Shown: positions 15,271 to 23,845 of the stretch, piece after piece
How positions within the stretch are numbered: the first letter of the stretch is position 1
Layout: each line of letters starts with the position of its first letter
The notes under the pieces: model-generated
What the model was told of the DNA's origin: nothing
The model's database searches: none
The model's input: the letters and a program-made list of their open reading frames with translations, nothing else
Assembly (NCBI RefSeq): GCF_002893765.1
Contig: NZ_CP025938.1
Coordinates: 3,677,501 to 3,741,500, forward strand
Length of the DNA: 64,000 nt
Direction: 5' to 3'
From: Tamlana carrageenivorans
GTDB lineage: Bacteria; Bacteroidota; Bacteroidia; Flavobacteriales; Flavobacteriaceae
Program-made: the position numbers and the translations under genes

Positions 15271-16376
15271 TCCGTATTCAAGAACTTAACGCAACAAATC
15301 TAAATTAATAGATTTGTAATTATGGTACGAAAAAAAACAGGTAGACTTACCCTTAAAGAAAGAATACAGATTGAGACTCTTTTAACTGAAAAAAAGAATA
15401 AATCATACATCGCTATAACCATTAACAGAGCTCGATCTACGGTTACAAGAGAAGTTAATAAATGGGTGCAAACAGATAGAGATAAATACTCAGCAGAACT
15501 AGCTCATTGGTGCGCCAAAGATGATTACCTAAACAAAAGAAATATTGATAAAATATCTAAGTACCCTAGACTTCGAATTTATGTCTATAGGGGCTTATTA
15601 TCACAATGGACTCCTGAACAAATTGCTGGAAGACTAAAAGAAGAATTCCCAAATGATCCTATAATGTCTATTTCTCACGAATCAATTTATAGGTACATAT
15701 ATGCAAAGCCTCAAGCTAGTTTAAATAAAAAACTAATTAAACTCCTCGTACGCAAAAAAACAAGACGTAGACCCTCTAAAAAAAGACGCAGAACAGGATC
15801 TAAAATATTAAACCAAGTCAGTATAGACCTAAGGCCCGAGCATATTAACCTAAGAAATGAAATCGGACACTGGGAAGGAGATTTAATGATTGGGAAGGAT
15901 CAAAAATCGGCTATTGGAACTATCGTAGAACGCAAATCTAGATATACATTAATTATCAAACTAAAAGCCAGGAACTCTAAGGAAATTGCTAAAATGTTTT
16001 CTAAAGAACTTAACAAACTAGATCCCATATTCAAAAAATCTATGACCTACGATAATGGAATTGAAATGGCAAGACACGAAACAATTACCAAGAAAACAGG
16101 TATGAAAATTTACTTTGCACACCCCTATTCTTCTTGGGAAAGAGGTACCAATGAAAACACTAACGGACTCATCAGAAGGTACCTCCCAAAAGGAACAGAT
16201 TTTAACAAAATTGACTTAAATACATTCATCGAAATTCAAGAAAAATTAAACAATAGACCTCGTAAAATTATTGGATTTAAAACCCCTAATGAAGTTATGA
16301 TAAAAGAACTAAAAATTGTAGCTTAGACTCATACAAAAAAAAGCAACGTTTGTTGCGTTAGAACCTTGAATGCAGC
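15271..16376 (+). mobile_element. IS30-family insertion sequence, copy C (intact)
   Basis: 1106 bp, same ends as copy B, flanked by a 3-bp target duplication ATC (15268-15270 and 16377-16379). Inserted 25 bp into the large multi-gene cassette that runs to 20197, between its start and its first gene. Confidence 0.92.
15322..16326 (+). CDS. IS30-family transposase
   Basis: 334 aa, same translation as the copy at 11090, with the N-terminal helix-turn-helix and complete DDE core (HWEGDLMIG, TYDNGIEM, TNENTNGLIRRY). Intact and probably functional. It reads in the same direction as the downstream cassette genes and ends 50 bp before the IS terminus, so read-through could drive the genes that follow. 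Confidence 0.94.
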   Translation: MVRKKTGRLTLKERIQIETLLTEKKNKSYIAITINRARSTVTREVNKWVQTDRDKYSAELAHWCAKDDYLNKRNIDKISKYPRLRIYVYRGLLSQWTPEQIAGRLKEEFPNDPIMSISHESIYRYIYAKPQASLNKKLIKLLVRKKTRRRPSKKRRRTGSKILNQVSIDLRPEHINLRNEIGHWEGDLMIGKDQKSAIGTIVERKSRYTLIIKLKARNSKEIAKMFSKELNKLDPIFKKSMTYDNGIEMARHETITKKTGMKIYFAHPYSSWERGTNENTNGLIRRYLPKGTDFNKIDLNTFIEIQEKLNNRPRKIIGFKTPNEVMIKELKIVA

Positions 16377-16411
16377 ATCGAGATAACTAATAAAAACACA
16401 AGATTCGAAAA

Positions 16412-16926
16412 TTGAAAGCACGATTTAAGAAAATAATATTACTCTTTTTTTGGCAATATTCTTTTGCCTATCTTCAATTGCGCAGACCAATTCCAATCAC
16501 GTTAAAGTTAAAGGCTATTATAAAAAAAATGGGACATATGTTCAACCACATTACAGAACAGCACCAAATAGTACAAGAAATGATAATTTTTCAACAGTAG
16601 GTAACACAAATCCATATACAGGAAAACCTGGCTGGATAAATCGGGACAACAACTATAATACACTTTATTATACTGATTACACCTATTCACCAAAAACTTA
16701 CAATGAACCATACGTAAATCCAAAAATTAAATATCCTGATAGAATCTATGTAGAAGATGAGTATGGGAATGATACTACTTACTTAAAAATGTTGGATAAA
16801 AGAACATTTGGCATATATGACTTAAAAGATGAACTTATATTGTATTTAGTAATTAATCATCGAGGAGATTGGCGAATATTTAATACTGAAGGAATTTACA
16901 TTAAAACTATATTTTTAACCGAATAA
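16412..16926 (+). pseudogene. Secreted protein with frameshift in a T7 run of its signal peptide
   Basis: The frame from TTG at 16412 encodes the first half of a signal peptide (MKARFKKIILLFF) and then runs out of frame after a run of seven T at 16445-16451. The frame open from 16450 to 16926 encodes the rest: LAIFFCLSSIAQTNSNHVKV. Adding one T joins them into a normal signal peptide and a protein of about 171 aa. The mature part starts with VKGYYKKNGTYVQPHYRTAP, a motif I have seen in many small Bacteroidota exported proteins, and ends with a beta-rich region. It is the first gene of a six-gene cassette and IS30 copy C ends 36 bp upstream. Either a real mutation, phase variation, or a homopolymer sequencing error. 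Confidence 0.7.
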
Positions 16927-18015
16927 ATGAAAACATTATTTACACTACTTTTTCTATGTACAATATATTTGGCTCAAAGCCAAACAATATATAAAAACCC
17001 TCTTGGGTTCAATGTAAAATTCGACAAGACTTGGAAAAGATTACCAAAAGAAGTTTTACAAGAAAAAACAAAATTCATTAAAACTTATATGGAATATAAA
17101 GGGAATATTCAATATGATGCTTGTTTTCAAAAAATTGGAAATGCTGATATGGACTATCCATATATTCTATTTAAAAACTTCTATGCAACAACTACCAACG
17201 AAAATGAGATTGAAAAATTAAGGGAATTCTATACGGACAAATTTGGTGTCAATAAGGTTTTAGAAAGTTTAGAAACAGATAAAGTAAAAATGGAACTTCA
17301 AATTGGAAAAACCTACTATGATAAAGGAAAACAACTACTAATTTTCACATACGATTTAAACTTAAATGTTAAAGGCAATCTTATAGCAATGGTTGGTTTT
17401 TATGTTGGCAAAAGTGCTACACTTCAAATCTTATGTTATACGTATGCTGATGAGTTTAAATATGACCAAAAAGAATTTCTTGACATTATTAATTCAATTG
17501 AAGATAATGGTATGAAAACAAATATGAGGGATTATTTAAAAAAACACGACCAAGCCGTTTTATACTATAATGAAGGATTAAAACAATCAGCAAATAATAA
17601 TATAAACAAAGCAATTGAAAATTACACATTAGCAATAAATACATATCCAATTGAAGATAAATTTCAATTATCGGAGGCTTATTATAATCGTGCTTTAAAT
17701 AAAAGAAAATTAGACAATTTTAATGGAGCAATAGCTGATTATACAAAAGCAATTGAATTTCGTCCAGATTATTATAAAGCATATAATAATAGAGGTTTTG
17801 CATATTTAATGCTGGAAAAATACTCTACAGCAATCTATGATTTTACTATGACAATTAAATTTGACAACTACCAAACAGAATTTACAGGAATGGCTCTTGG
17901 GAATCGAGGTATCGCCAAATTAAGTATTGGAGAAGATGGATGTGAAGATTTAAAAAAAGCTATTGAAGAAGGAAATCAGAATGTAAAATCAATTTTTTAC
18001 GAATATTGCAACTAA
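16927..18015 (+). CDS. Secreted TPR-repeat protein
   Basis: 362 aa starting directly after the stop of the previous gene. Residues 1-19 are a Sec signal peptide (ending LAQSQ). Residues 20-190 form a domain I do not recognise, possibly PsbP/DUF-like (NPLGFNVKFDKTWKRLP). Residues about 205-350 hold three to four tetratricopeptide repeats (AYYNRALNKRKLDNFNGAIA, AYNNRGFAYLMLEKYSTAIY, ALGNRGIAKLSIGEDG) for protein-protein contacts. Likely periplasmic. It lies in a tightly spaced run of genes (1 bp gaps) with a lipoprotein and a DnaJ-domain protein, so they probably work together. Confidence 0.75.
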   Translation: MKTLFTLLFLCTIYLAQSQTIYKNPLGFNVKFDKTWKRLPKEVLQEKTKFIKTYMEYKGNIQYDACFQKIGNADMDYPYILFKNFYATTTNENEIEKLREFYTDKFGVNKVLESLETDKVKMELQIGKTYYDKGKQLLIFTYDLNLNVKGNLIAMVGFYVGKSATLQILCYTYADEFKYDQKEFLDIINSIEDNGMKTNMRDYLKKHDQAVLYYNEGLKQSANNNINKAIENYTLAINTYPIEDKFQLSEAYYNRALNKRKLDNFNGAIADYTKAIEFRPDYYKAYNNRGFAYLMLEKYSTAIYDFTMTIKFDNYQTEFTGMALGNRGIAKLSIGEDGCEDLKKAIEEGNQNVKSIFYEYCN

Positions 18016-18016
18016 T

Positions 18017-19000
18017 ATGAAAATAAAATACTTCTTTATAATTTCTTTAATGTTTTTTTCTTGTAGAAATGACAAAGAGAAAGAACAGAAAACCGAAATC
18101 ACTAATTCGATTGAAGAAAAGGATAACAAACAATTTTTCTCTGACTATTATTTCAAAATAGAATCGCCTTGTAAATTACAAAAGGATTTTAGCAATGCTC
18201 AAGAAAATTATTACACATATCGCTGTAGTTCAGAAAGCAACGAATCAATTTATTCTTTTTCCATCAAAGACCTAAAAGGCGAATTGAGTGAACTTAAAAC
18301 TGACATAGAAAAACGGTTATTTTCAATTAAATTTTTAGACACCTATAAAAAGGAACTTAATGCAAATAATATAGAATATTCAGAGCCTTACATTTATGGT
18401 TTTAAAGCATTAGAATACACAATACCAACTGGTAATATATTTAATAAACAAGCAATTTTTGTAAGTAATGGTTTTGCATATACTTTTAATATTACTGCCA
18501 ACAAAAATGAAATAGATACTTTATTCTCAACTTTCATAAATTCTTTTGAACTCTATCATAAAAGTCCAAAGTATTCTTATTCCATAGAAATACCTAAAGG
18601 TTATAGTCAAGAAGAAATTGTAGGTAAAAATGTTGATTTGAAGTATGTAAACAACAAGGGTTATTCTATCGTTCTTGTCGTAAAAAAATTACCAAAAAAC
18701 GAGAAAGGTTCAATCGATGATATGATGTCATTATCTGATGACTTTTGGATAAATATGATGCCGTATTCTGAAATGAAAATTATAAAAAAAGGAAATGTTT
18801 TTGTTGACAACACAAAAGGCTTCTTTATGTCTTATACTGCAAAAGAAGTAATTGACAAAGAACCCTTGTATTATAATAATTATATGTTTATAAAAAATGG
18901 AGTTATCTATACTTTAACAACAACCTGTAAACCAGAAGACATTTATGATATGCGTTCAGTTTTTTTTCGAGTTTCAAATTCATTAAAATTCCCAATTTAA
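18017..19000 (+). CDS. Lipoprotein of unknown function
   Basis: 327 aa. Residues 1-16 form a lipoprotein signal peptide (lipobox MFFSC). The mature protein seems to hold two similar halves of about 140 aa, starting near YYFKIESPCKLQKDFSN and YSYSIEIPKGYSQEEIVG; each looks like a PsbP-type alpha/beta domain often found in small Flavobacteriaceae lipoproteins, but the assignment is tentative. It starts 1 bp after the stop of the TPR protein and is followed 1 bp later by the DnaJ-domain gene. Likely anchored in the inner or outer membrane facing the periplasm. Confidence 0.7.
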   Translation: MKIKYFFIISLMFFSCRNDKEKEQKTEITNSIEEKDNKQFFSDYYFKIESPCKLQKDFSNAQENYYTYRCSSESNESIYSFSIKDLKGELSELKTDIEKRLFSIKFLDTYKKELNANNIEYSEPYIYGFKALEYTIPTGNIFNKQAIFVSNGFAYTFNITANKNEIDTLFSTFINSFELYHKSPKYSYSIEIPKGYSQEEIVGKNVDLKYVNNKGYSIVLVVKKLPKNEKGSIDDMMSLSDDFWINMMPYSEMKIIKKGNVFVDNTKGFFMSYTAKEVIDKEPLYYNNYMFIKNGVIYTLTTTCKPEDIYDMRSVFFRVSNSLKFPI

Positions 19001-19001
19001 T

Positions 19002-19574
19002 ATGATAAAAAATCATTACCAGATTTTAGGGATAAACAGAAACGCAGATAATAAAGAAATTAAACAAGCTTATAAAAAATTAGCAGTAAAATTTCATCCT
19101 GACAAAAATAATGGAGACAAATATTTTGAAGAACGTTTCAAAGAAATACAAGAATCTTATGAGGTTTTAATAAACTCGCAAAAGAAAAGCGATTACGATA
19201 GGATTTATGACTCTTTTTTTTCTAACAAACAAAAAGAAAATTATAGCCAATCACAATCAACATATAAAAACACAGATACATCATATTCAAACCAAAGACA
19301 AACAGAACGAAAACAGGAACAAAAGAAAAAAGAAGAAGCTGAAAAAAGCAGAGTTTCAAATATTAAGAAAAATACTGAATTAGCATTTGAAGATAAAGCT
19401 TGGATATTTATTGCTAATTTCACAGTTGTCGGCTCGATTGTAGGTTTATTTATGTTTGTTAAATATAGAGCCGAAGGCTATAACAAAAAATCAAGTCAAG
19501 TTTGTGGTATTTCTGTTTTAGGAGTATTTGTAGGTTTGATTTTGGCAGTAATTTTTGCTTTAGGCAATAAATAA
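19002..19574 (+). CDS. Membrane-anchored DnaJ-domain protein
   Basis: 190 aa. Residues 3-70 are a J domain with the invariant HPD at 32-34 (YKKLAVKFHPDKNNGDKYF), which stimulates an Hsp70 ATPase. Residues about 75-125 are a polar Gln/Ser/Lys-rich linker. Two hydrophobic segments at about 133-150 (WIFIANFTVVGSIVGLFMFV) and 165-187 (VCGISVLGVFVGLILAVIFA) anchor it. There is no Gly/Phe or zinc-finger region, so it is not a DnaJ of the general type; it would recruit DnaK to a membrane client, perhaps a product of the same cassette. A chaperone-like gene is unusual cassette cargo. Followed by a DUF2085 gene after 3 bp. Confidence 0.85.
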   Translation: MIKNHYQILGINRNADNKEIKQAYKKLAVKFHPDKNNGDKYFEERFKEIQESYEVLINSQKKSDYDRIYDSFFSNKQKENYSQSQSTYKNTDTSYSNQRQTERKQEQKKKEEAEKSRVSNIKKNTELAFEDKAWIFIANFTVVGSIVGLFMFVKYRAEGYNKKSSQVCGISVLGVFVGLILAVIFALGNK

Positions 19575-19577
19575 TCA

Positions 19578-19946
19578 ATGAAAAGAATTAAAGACATAAA
19601 AATTAAAGGAGCGAATTTACATTTTAGTTTTTGCCACCAAAAACCAGAAAGGTCTTTCTTTTGGAAAGGCAAGCAATTCCCTCTTTGTTCAAGATGTACA
19701 GGAATAAATTTAGGTTATTGTATTTTACCTTTTTTTATTTTTGGCTTTATAAAAATCCCTCTTTTGTGGTCTATCTTAATAATTATTCCAACATATATTG
19801 ACGGAACTATTCAAGCATATTTTAACATTGAGAGTAATAATACAAGAAGATTCATAACTGGATTATTAAGTGGAATTGGAACAATGTCTTTAGTATCAAT
19901 AATCGGAATTTATATAGGAAACCAAATATTAACACTAATCAATTAA
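19578..19946 (+). CDS. DUF2085 membrane protein
   Basis: 122 aa. The N-terminal cytoplasmic or interfacial part has the DUF2085 signature: SFCHQKPERSFFWKGKQFPL followed by CSRCTGINLGY, with three cysteines and a histidine that may bind metal. Three hydrophobic segments follow (GYCILPFFIFGFIKIPLLW, SILIIIPTYIDGTIQAYF, FITGLLSGIGTMSLVSIIGI). Function of the family is unknown. It sits in the same tightly spaced gene run as the DnaJ-domain protein, 10 bp before the next small membrane gene. Confidence 0.8.
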   Translation: MKRIKDIKIKGANLHFSFCHQKPERSFFWKGKQFPLCSRCTGINLGYCILPFFIFGFIKIPLLWSILIIIPTYIDGTIQAYFNIESNNTRRFITGLLSGIGTMSLVSIIGIYIGNQILTLIN

Positions 19947-19956
19947 ATTTTAAACT

Positions 19957-20178
19957 ATGTCAGAACAACTGAACCCAAAAGAAAATCCAAACGACAAATT
20001 AAGTACTGGATTACAAGTTTTATCTTTTTGTATTCCATTAGCAGGAGCAATTATTTACTTTAGTAATAAAAGTGACAGTCCAAACAAAGCGAAAATGGCT
20101 TGTCACGCTGCATTATGGGGAATTGGATTAGGAATTGTACTTCAGATAATTGCGACAGTTGCTGGAGCTGGAAATTAA
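19957..20178 (+). CDS. Small membrane protein, last gene of the large cassette
   Basis: 73 aa with two hydrophobic segments (GLQVLSFCIPLAGAIIYF and ALWGIGLGIVLQIIATVAGA) connected by a short polar loop (NKSDSPNKAKMACHA). The pattern SFCIPLAGAIIYF...PNKAKMACHAALWG looks like a family of small Bacteroidota membrane proteins, from memory, with no known role. It ends 9 bp before boundary site 12 and closes the six-gene cassette. Confidence 0.7.
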   Translation: MSEQLNPKENPNDKLSTGLQVLSFCIPLAGAIIYFSNKSDSPNKAKMACHAALWGIGLGIVLQIIATVAGAGN

Positions 20179-20187
20179 TAAAAAAAC

Positions 20188-20326
20188 TACTGCCAACACC
20201 GTATATAAGCCATTGCTTGGTCTGTTCTACTTTGGAAAATCCTCGTGGATTTTCCAACTTGGTTTTGTACTTGCAAAGTTTCGTGCCAAACCACGCAACG
20301 GCTCATATACAAACACGTTAGCAAAA
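20188..20326 (+). repeat. Cassette boundary site 12 (attC-like)
   Basis: Starts TACTGCCAAC, reverse complement of GTTGGCAGTA at 15246, 4.9 kb upstream. Left arm GTATATAAGCCATTGC, right arm GCAACGGCTCATATAC, end GTTAGCAAAA. Inner hairpin GGAAAATCC-TCGT-GGATTTTCC. Both arm mismatches are A opposite C. Open frames crossing this site are not genes. Confidence 0.85.
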
Positions 20327-20402
20327 AAGTAGGAAAAATAATAACGTCGATTATTAACTATACAATAAAACTTTTATATTTGTAGGAAATATAAACTACA
20401 AA

Positions 20403-22027
20403 ATGAGAAAATTAATATTATTTATTGTAATCATAATACTAAATTATTCGTGTCAAAAAGATGATGATATTACTCCCCTAACAATGAAACAAGCATCAAC
20501 AGAGGGCTTAATTAAGCTTGGCAAAAAAAGGAAAACCCTTATTCGGTAGAAAACATGAAAAAAGCATTAGACAATCTAAAAAAGTCAAATGCATCTTCAA
20601 AATTATCTTCTATTAAAGACATTGAAATAACTACAACACATTTATACCTAAGATTTAAACCAAAAAATCAAGAAGAACTCAATATTTTGGCAATAGATTC
20701 AACCCTTGTATTATATGATTATCCTCTAGATTATGAAATCACTGAGATCGGTTACTATTATAGAGACCCAGAAGTTTCTGATGACCAACCAACTTACCAA
20801 TATTGTGCCATTCCTGTTGATAAAAAACTACCTAAAGGTGTAGAATATGAGCTAATTGCTAATCTATTCATCCCTGATGAAGATAACGTTGATAGCACAG
20901 AAGGTAAAACAAGTGGTAAGTTATATTCTTCTGATTTGATTGACTCCTTAGTAGATGAAGCTTTAAGAATTACCAATAATTTAGATATGGCATTACATAA
21001 CAAAAGCTCAAAAGTTTCGGCAAGCAAATGGAGACCAGCAGGTAAAATCAAAGTATGGGATGATGTACAAAATACATTTGTTGGTGTTGAAGGCGTTCAA
21101 GTAAGAGCTAGAAGGTGGTTTACGACCCACAGAGGCTTTGTTAAAGCAGACGGTAGTTATTCTTGCGATGGTCGTTTTAGACGAGATGCCAACTACAGTA
21201 TCGATTGGGATCGTCATTATTTTGCACTACAAGACGGTTTGCTTAATGGTGCAACATACAACGGCCCTAAAAAACGAGGGAATTGGGATTTAAATCTTAA
21301 AGATGATAAACAAGCGTATTATGCAACTATTTTTTTAGCTGCTCATGACTATTTTTATAGACATAATTACGGATTAAGAAAACCTTCTAACACAGGAGGT
21401 TTAGGGAGAATTACAATTAAAGCACGGGAAGCTAACGGAAAATCCTCACATGCTGAAGCACGTAAGCTTTATGGTGGTTCAGACATCTCTTTAAAGGCTT
21501 GGGGAGACCCTTCTCATCTAGTGTATGGTACCACTATTCACGAACTCGCACATGCTTCACACAAAAATATTGATAGAGATGCTTATATAGACCTAACTTG
21601 GAAAGGTTGGATAAGCCCATGTACACCATCATCTGAAAGTTGCGACCACCCTGGACCTACAGGTGCAGATGCTAGACGTGTTATGGAAACTTGGGCTACT
21701 ACTGTAGAGATTGTATTGACTAATTTGAGATAAAAGAGTTATTTAAGCCATTCTAGTTTTTTTTATTATTATCAAAACAGACAACGTCTTGGCACCATTT
21801 ATCAACCATACTATACTTCTGTTGGTTATGACTTAATTGATAATTTCAATCAAAGAATCTATGGAAGTGGATATCCTCAAGATAGAGTGTCAGGCTATAA
21901 TATAAAACAAATAGAAAATAGTTTAAGCAACACCAATAGTTGGAATGAATGGAAAGAACATATCAAACAACAAAATCCTTCTAATCCAACGAACAAATAC
22001 ATTGACGAACTTTTTAATAATTGGTAA
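20403..22027 (+). pseudogene. Lipoprotein zinc metallopeptidase with frameshift and nonsense codon
   Basis: Starts at ATG 20403 with a lipoprotein signal (IIILNYSCQKD, Cys17), then stops at 20549 because a seven-A run near 20523-20529 is one base short; one added A rejoins it to the frame that continues as NPYSVENMKKALDNLKKSN. The main frame runs to a TAA at 21731, after which the same frame stays open with protein-like sequence (GTIYQPYYTSVGYDLID ... YIDELFNNW) to a stop at 22027, 1 bp before the next start. TTIHELAHASHKN at about residues 325-340 of the main frame is an HExxH zinc protease motif with a third histidine. Original length about 540 aa. Two lesions suggest decay, though assembly error is possible for the first. 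Confidence 0.75.
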
Positions 22028-22028
22028 T

Positions 22029-22481
22029 ATGAGAACATTTATTTATTTAGTTATTATTTTATTTTTTGCTTCCTGTACAGATTTAAGTGATGGTGAAACC
22101 TATACTTACACGGTCAAAAATAAAAGTGGAGTACCAGTAAAAATATATGCTTTTAATAGTAATAGTATGACTCCTGGAGAAGTAATTCATACTATAACAC
22201 TTCAAAACAACGAGGAGTTGACAAAAAAATTTGAAGATGGATCACCTCCTAAAGGATATAATTTTAGTGATTTTTTTGGAAAACCAAGTGGTAGAAGTGT
22301 TACAGACTCTATTAGAGTAATTTATGATAATACTAAACACCAAAGTTTTAACTCTAAAAACTGTAATGGAGAAGATAGAAACCCCATTAATATTTGTGCT
22401 TATCAAGGCGTTGACGAATCATTTACTTTCACAGCAGAAGATTACAAAAACGCAGTAAATTGTAATAGTAATTGTGAGTAA
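22029..22481 (+). CDS. Small lipoprotein next to the decayed metallopeptidase
   Basis: 150 aa from the ATG at 22029; a longer frame from 21945 lies inside the metallopeptidase coding remnant and is rejected. Signal peptide with lipobox FFASC (Cys16), then a beta-rich domain (YTYTVKNKSGVPVKIYAFNS) and four cysteines towards the C-terminus (SKNCNGEDRNPINICAYQG, NCNSNCE). No family recognised. It begins 1 bp after the ancestral stop of the peptidase, so the pair were probably co-translated; an inhibitor or partner of the peptidase is possible but unproven. Confidence 0.75.
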   Translation: MRTFIYLVIILFFASCTDLSDGETYTYTVKNKSGVPVKIYAFNSNSMTPGEVIHTITLQNNEELTKKFEDGSPPKGYNFSDFFGKPSGRSVTDSIRVIYDNTKHQSFNSKNCNGEDRNPINICAYQGVDESFTFTAEDYKNAVNCNSNCE

Positions 22482-22485
22482 ACAC

Positions 22486-22622
22486 TTTTGCTAACACGAT
22501 ATATAAAAAATAGCAGCTAAGTGCAATTTACAAAGTTTGTGCTTAGCTACTTTTTTTATTGAAAATATGAAAGTAAGAGTATCTTTATTCTGCTACTTTT
22601 CATATACAATCACATTGTAAAC
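22486..22622 (+). repeat. Cassette boundary site 13 (attC-like, altered GTT)
   Basis: Starts TTTTGCTAAC, exact reverse complement of GTTAGCAAAA at 20317. Arms ATATATAAAAAATAGCAG and CTGCTACTTTTCATATAC. The closing triplet is ATT (22614-22616) instead of GTT, the only such case in the window. All three arm mismatches are A opposite C. Confidence 0.8.
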
Positions 22623-22674
22623 AAGCAAAAACTCTACTAAATACAATTTTAATTCACTAAAAAACATAACTATT

Positions 22675-22704
22675 AGTGAATATGTTTTATTATTCATATA
22701 TTTG
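22675..22704 (+). promoter_or_regulatory. Promoter -7 box and palindromic candidate operator of the ATPase gene
   Basis: TATATTTG at 22697-22704 matches the Bacteroidota -7 box; no clear TTTG lies 19 bp upstream. An imperfect palindrome, GTGAATATG (22677-22685) with CATATATT (22695-22702), overlaps the box, so a repressor bound here would block it. The ATG follows 15 bp downstream. Confidence 0.4.
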
Positions 22705-22719
22705 AACAAAGCTTAAGTT

Positions 22720-23838
22720 ATGTATGAAAGAATATTATCAGATAAAATTGAGAAAAAAATAGGTAAAGGAAAAGCTATCATTTTAATTGGCCCTAGACAA
22801 GTAGGAAAGACAACTTTAATTAGAAAATTAATAAACGATAAAAAACACCTTTTCCTAGATGCTGATGACCCAACAGTTAGAAGCATCTTAAGTAATCCTA
22901 ACACAGAACAGATTAAAAGCATCATAGGTTCTAATAAAATTATATTTATAGATGAAGCTCAGAGAATACCTGGAATTGGATTAACACTAAAAATAATAAC
23001 AGATCAATTTAAAGATGTTCAACTATTGGTAAGCGGATCATCCTCTTTTGATTTATCTAGAGAACTTAATGAGCCACTTACGGGTCGAAAATGGGAATAC
23101 GAATTATTTCCTATATGTTGGGAGGAACTTGAAAACAAACATGGATATCTTGTTTCTGAACAGCAAGTCGAGAACCGAATGTTATATGGCTTCTATCCTG
23201 ATGTTTTAAATAATCCTGGCGAGGAACAAGAAATTCTAAAACAATTAGTAAACAGTTATTTATACAGAGATATACTAGCTTATTCTAATATTAGAAAACC
23301 TGAAGTTTTAGAAAGACTTGTTCAAGCTCTTGCTTTACAACTGGGAAGTGAAGTAAACTACAATGAACTCGCTCAAATTGTTGGTGTCGATAAAAATACT
23401 GTTTCAAATTATATTGACATACTGCAAAAAGGATACGTAGTATTTAAATTAGACAGTTTTAGTAGAAATTTAAGGAATGAAATTAAAAAAAATAAGAAAA
23501 TTTATTTCTATGATAATGGAGTTAGAAATATGGTTTTAGGAAACTTCAATTCATTAAATCTTAGACAAGATACAGGCGCATTGTGGGAGAATTTTTTGAT
23601 ATCAGAAAGACATAAACAAAATACTTACAAAAACACCTATACCAAAATGTATTTTTGGAGAACAAAGCAGCAACAAGAAGTCGATTTAGTTGAAGAAAAT
23701 AATGGAATTATTACCGGATTTGAATTTAAGTGGAATGCGAAGAAAAAAATAAGATTACCAAAAACGTTCGTAAGTGAATATAATGCAAATGAAGAAATAG
23801 TTGATAGAACTAACTTTAGAGAATTTATAACAATCTAA
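22720..23838 (+). CDS. AAA ATPase with DUF4143 domain
   Basis: 372 aa. Residues 18-32 contain the Walker A loop GPRQVGKTT, residues 72-79 the Walker B strand IIFIDEAQ, and about 100-110 a sensor-like LLVSGSSSFDLSR. A winged-helix-like part follows (YNELAQIVGVDKNTVSNYID), then DUF4143 with the family ending TKQQQEVDLVEENNGIITGF and EFKWNAKK, which looks like a PD-(D/E)xK nuclease core (E..VD..., E.K). This family is widespread, often mobile, and its substrate is unknown. Intact, standing alone in the last cassette, with its own promoter box. Family assignment secure; activity inferred. Confidence 0.9.
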   Translation: MYERILSDKIEKKIGKGKAIILIGPRQVGKTTLIRKLINDKKHLFLDADDPTVRSILSNPNTEQIKSIIGSNKIIFIDEAQRIPGIGLTLKIITDQFKDVQLLVSGSSSFDLSRELNEPLTGRKWEYELFPICWEELENKHGYLVSEQQVENRMLYGFYPDVLNNPGEEQEILKQLVNSYLYRDILAYSNIRKPEVLERLVQALALQLGSEVNYNELAQIVGVDKNTVSNYIDILQKGYVVFKLDSFSRNLRNEIKKNKKIYFYDNGVRNMVLGNFNSLNLRQDTGALWENFLISERHKQNTYKNTYTKMYFWRTKQQQEVDLVEENNGIITGFEFKWNAKKKIRLPKTFVSEYNANEEIVDRTNFREFITI

Positions 23839-23845
23839 AATGCCG

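Noticed and set aside
20060..20332. Small frames across boundary site 12
   Set aside because: They cover the site arms and overlap the 73-aa membrane gene; explained by the repeat.
21945..22028. N-terminal extension of the 150-aa lipoprotein
   Set aside because: It lies in the coding remnant of the metallopeptidase in another frame; the signal peptide starts at 22029.
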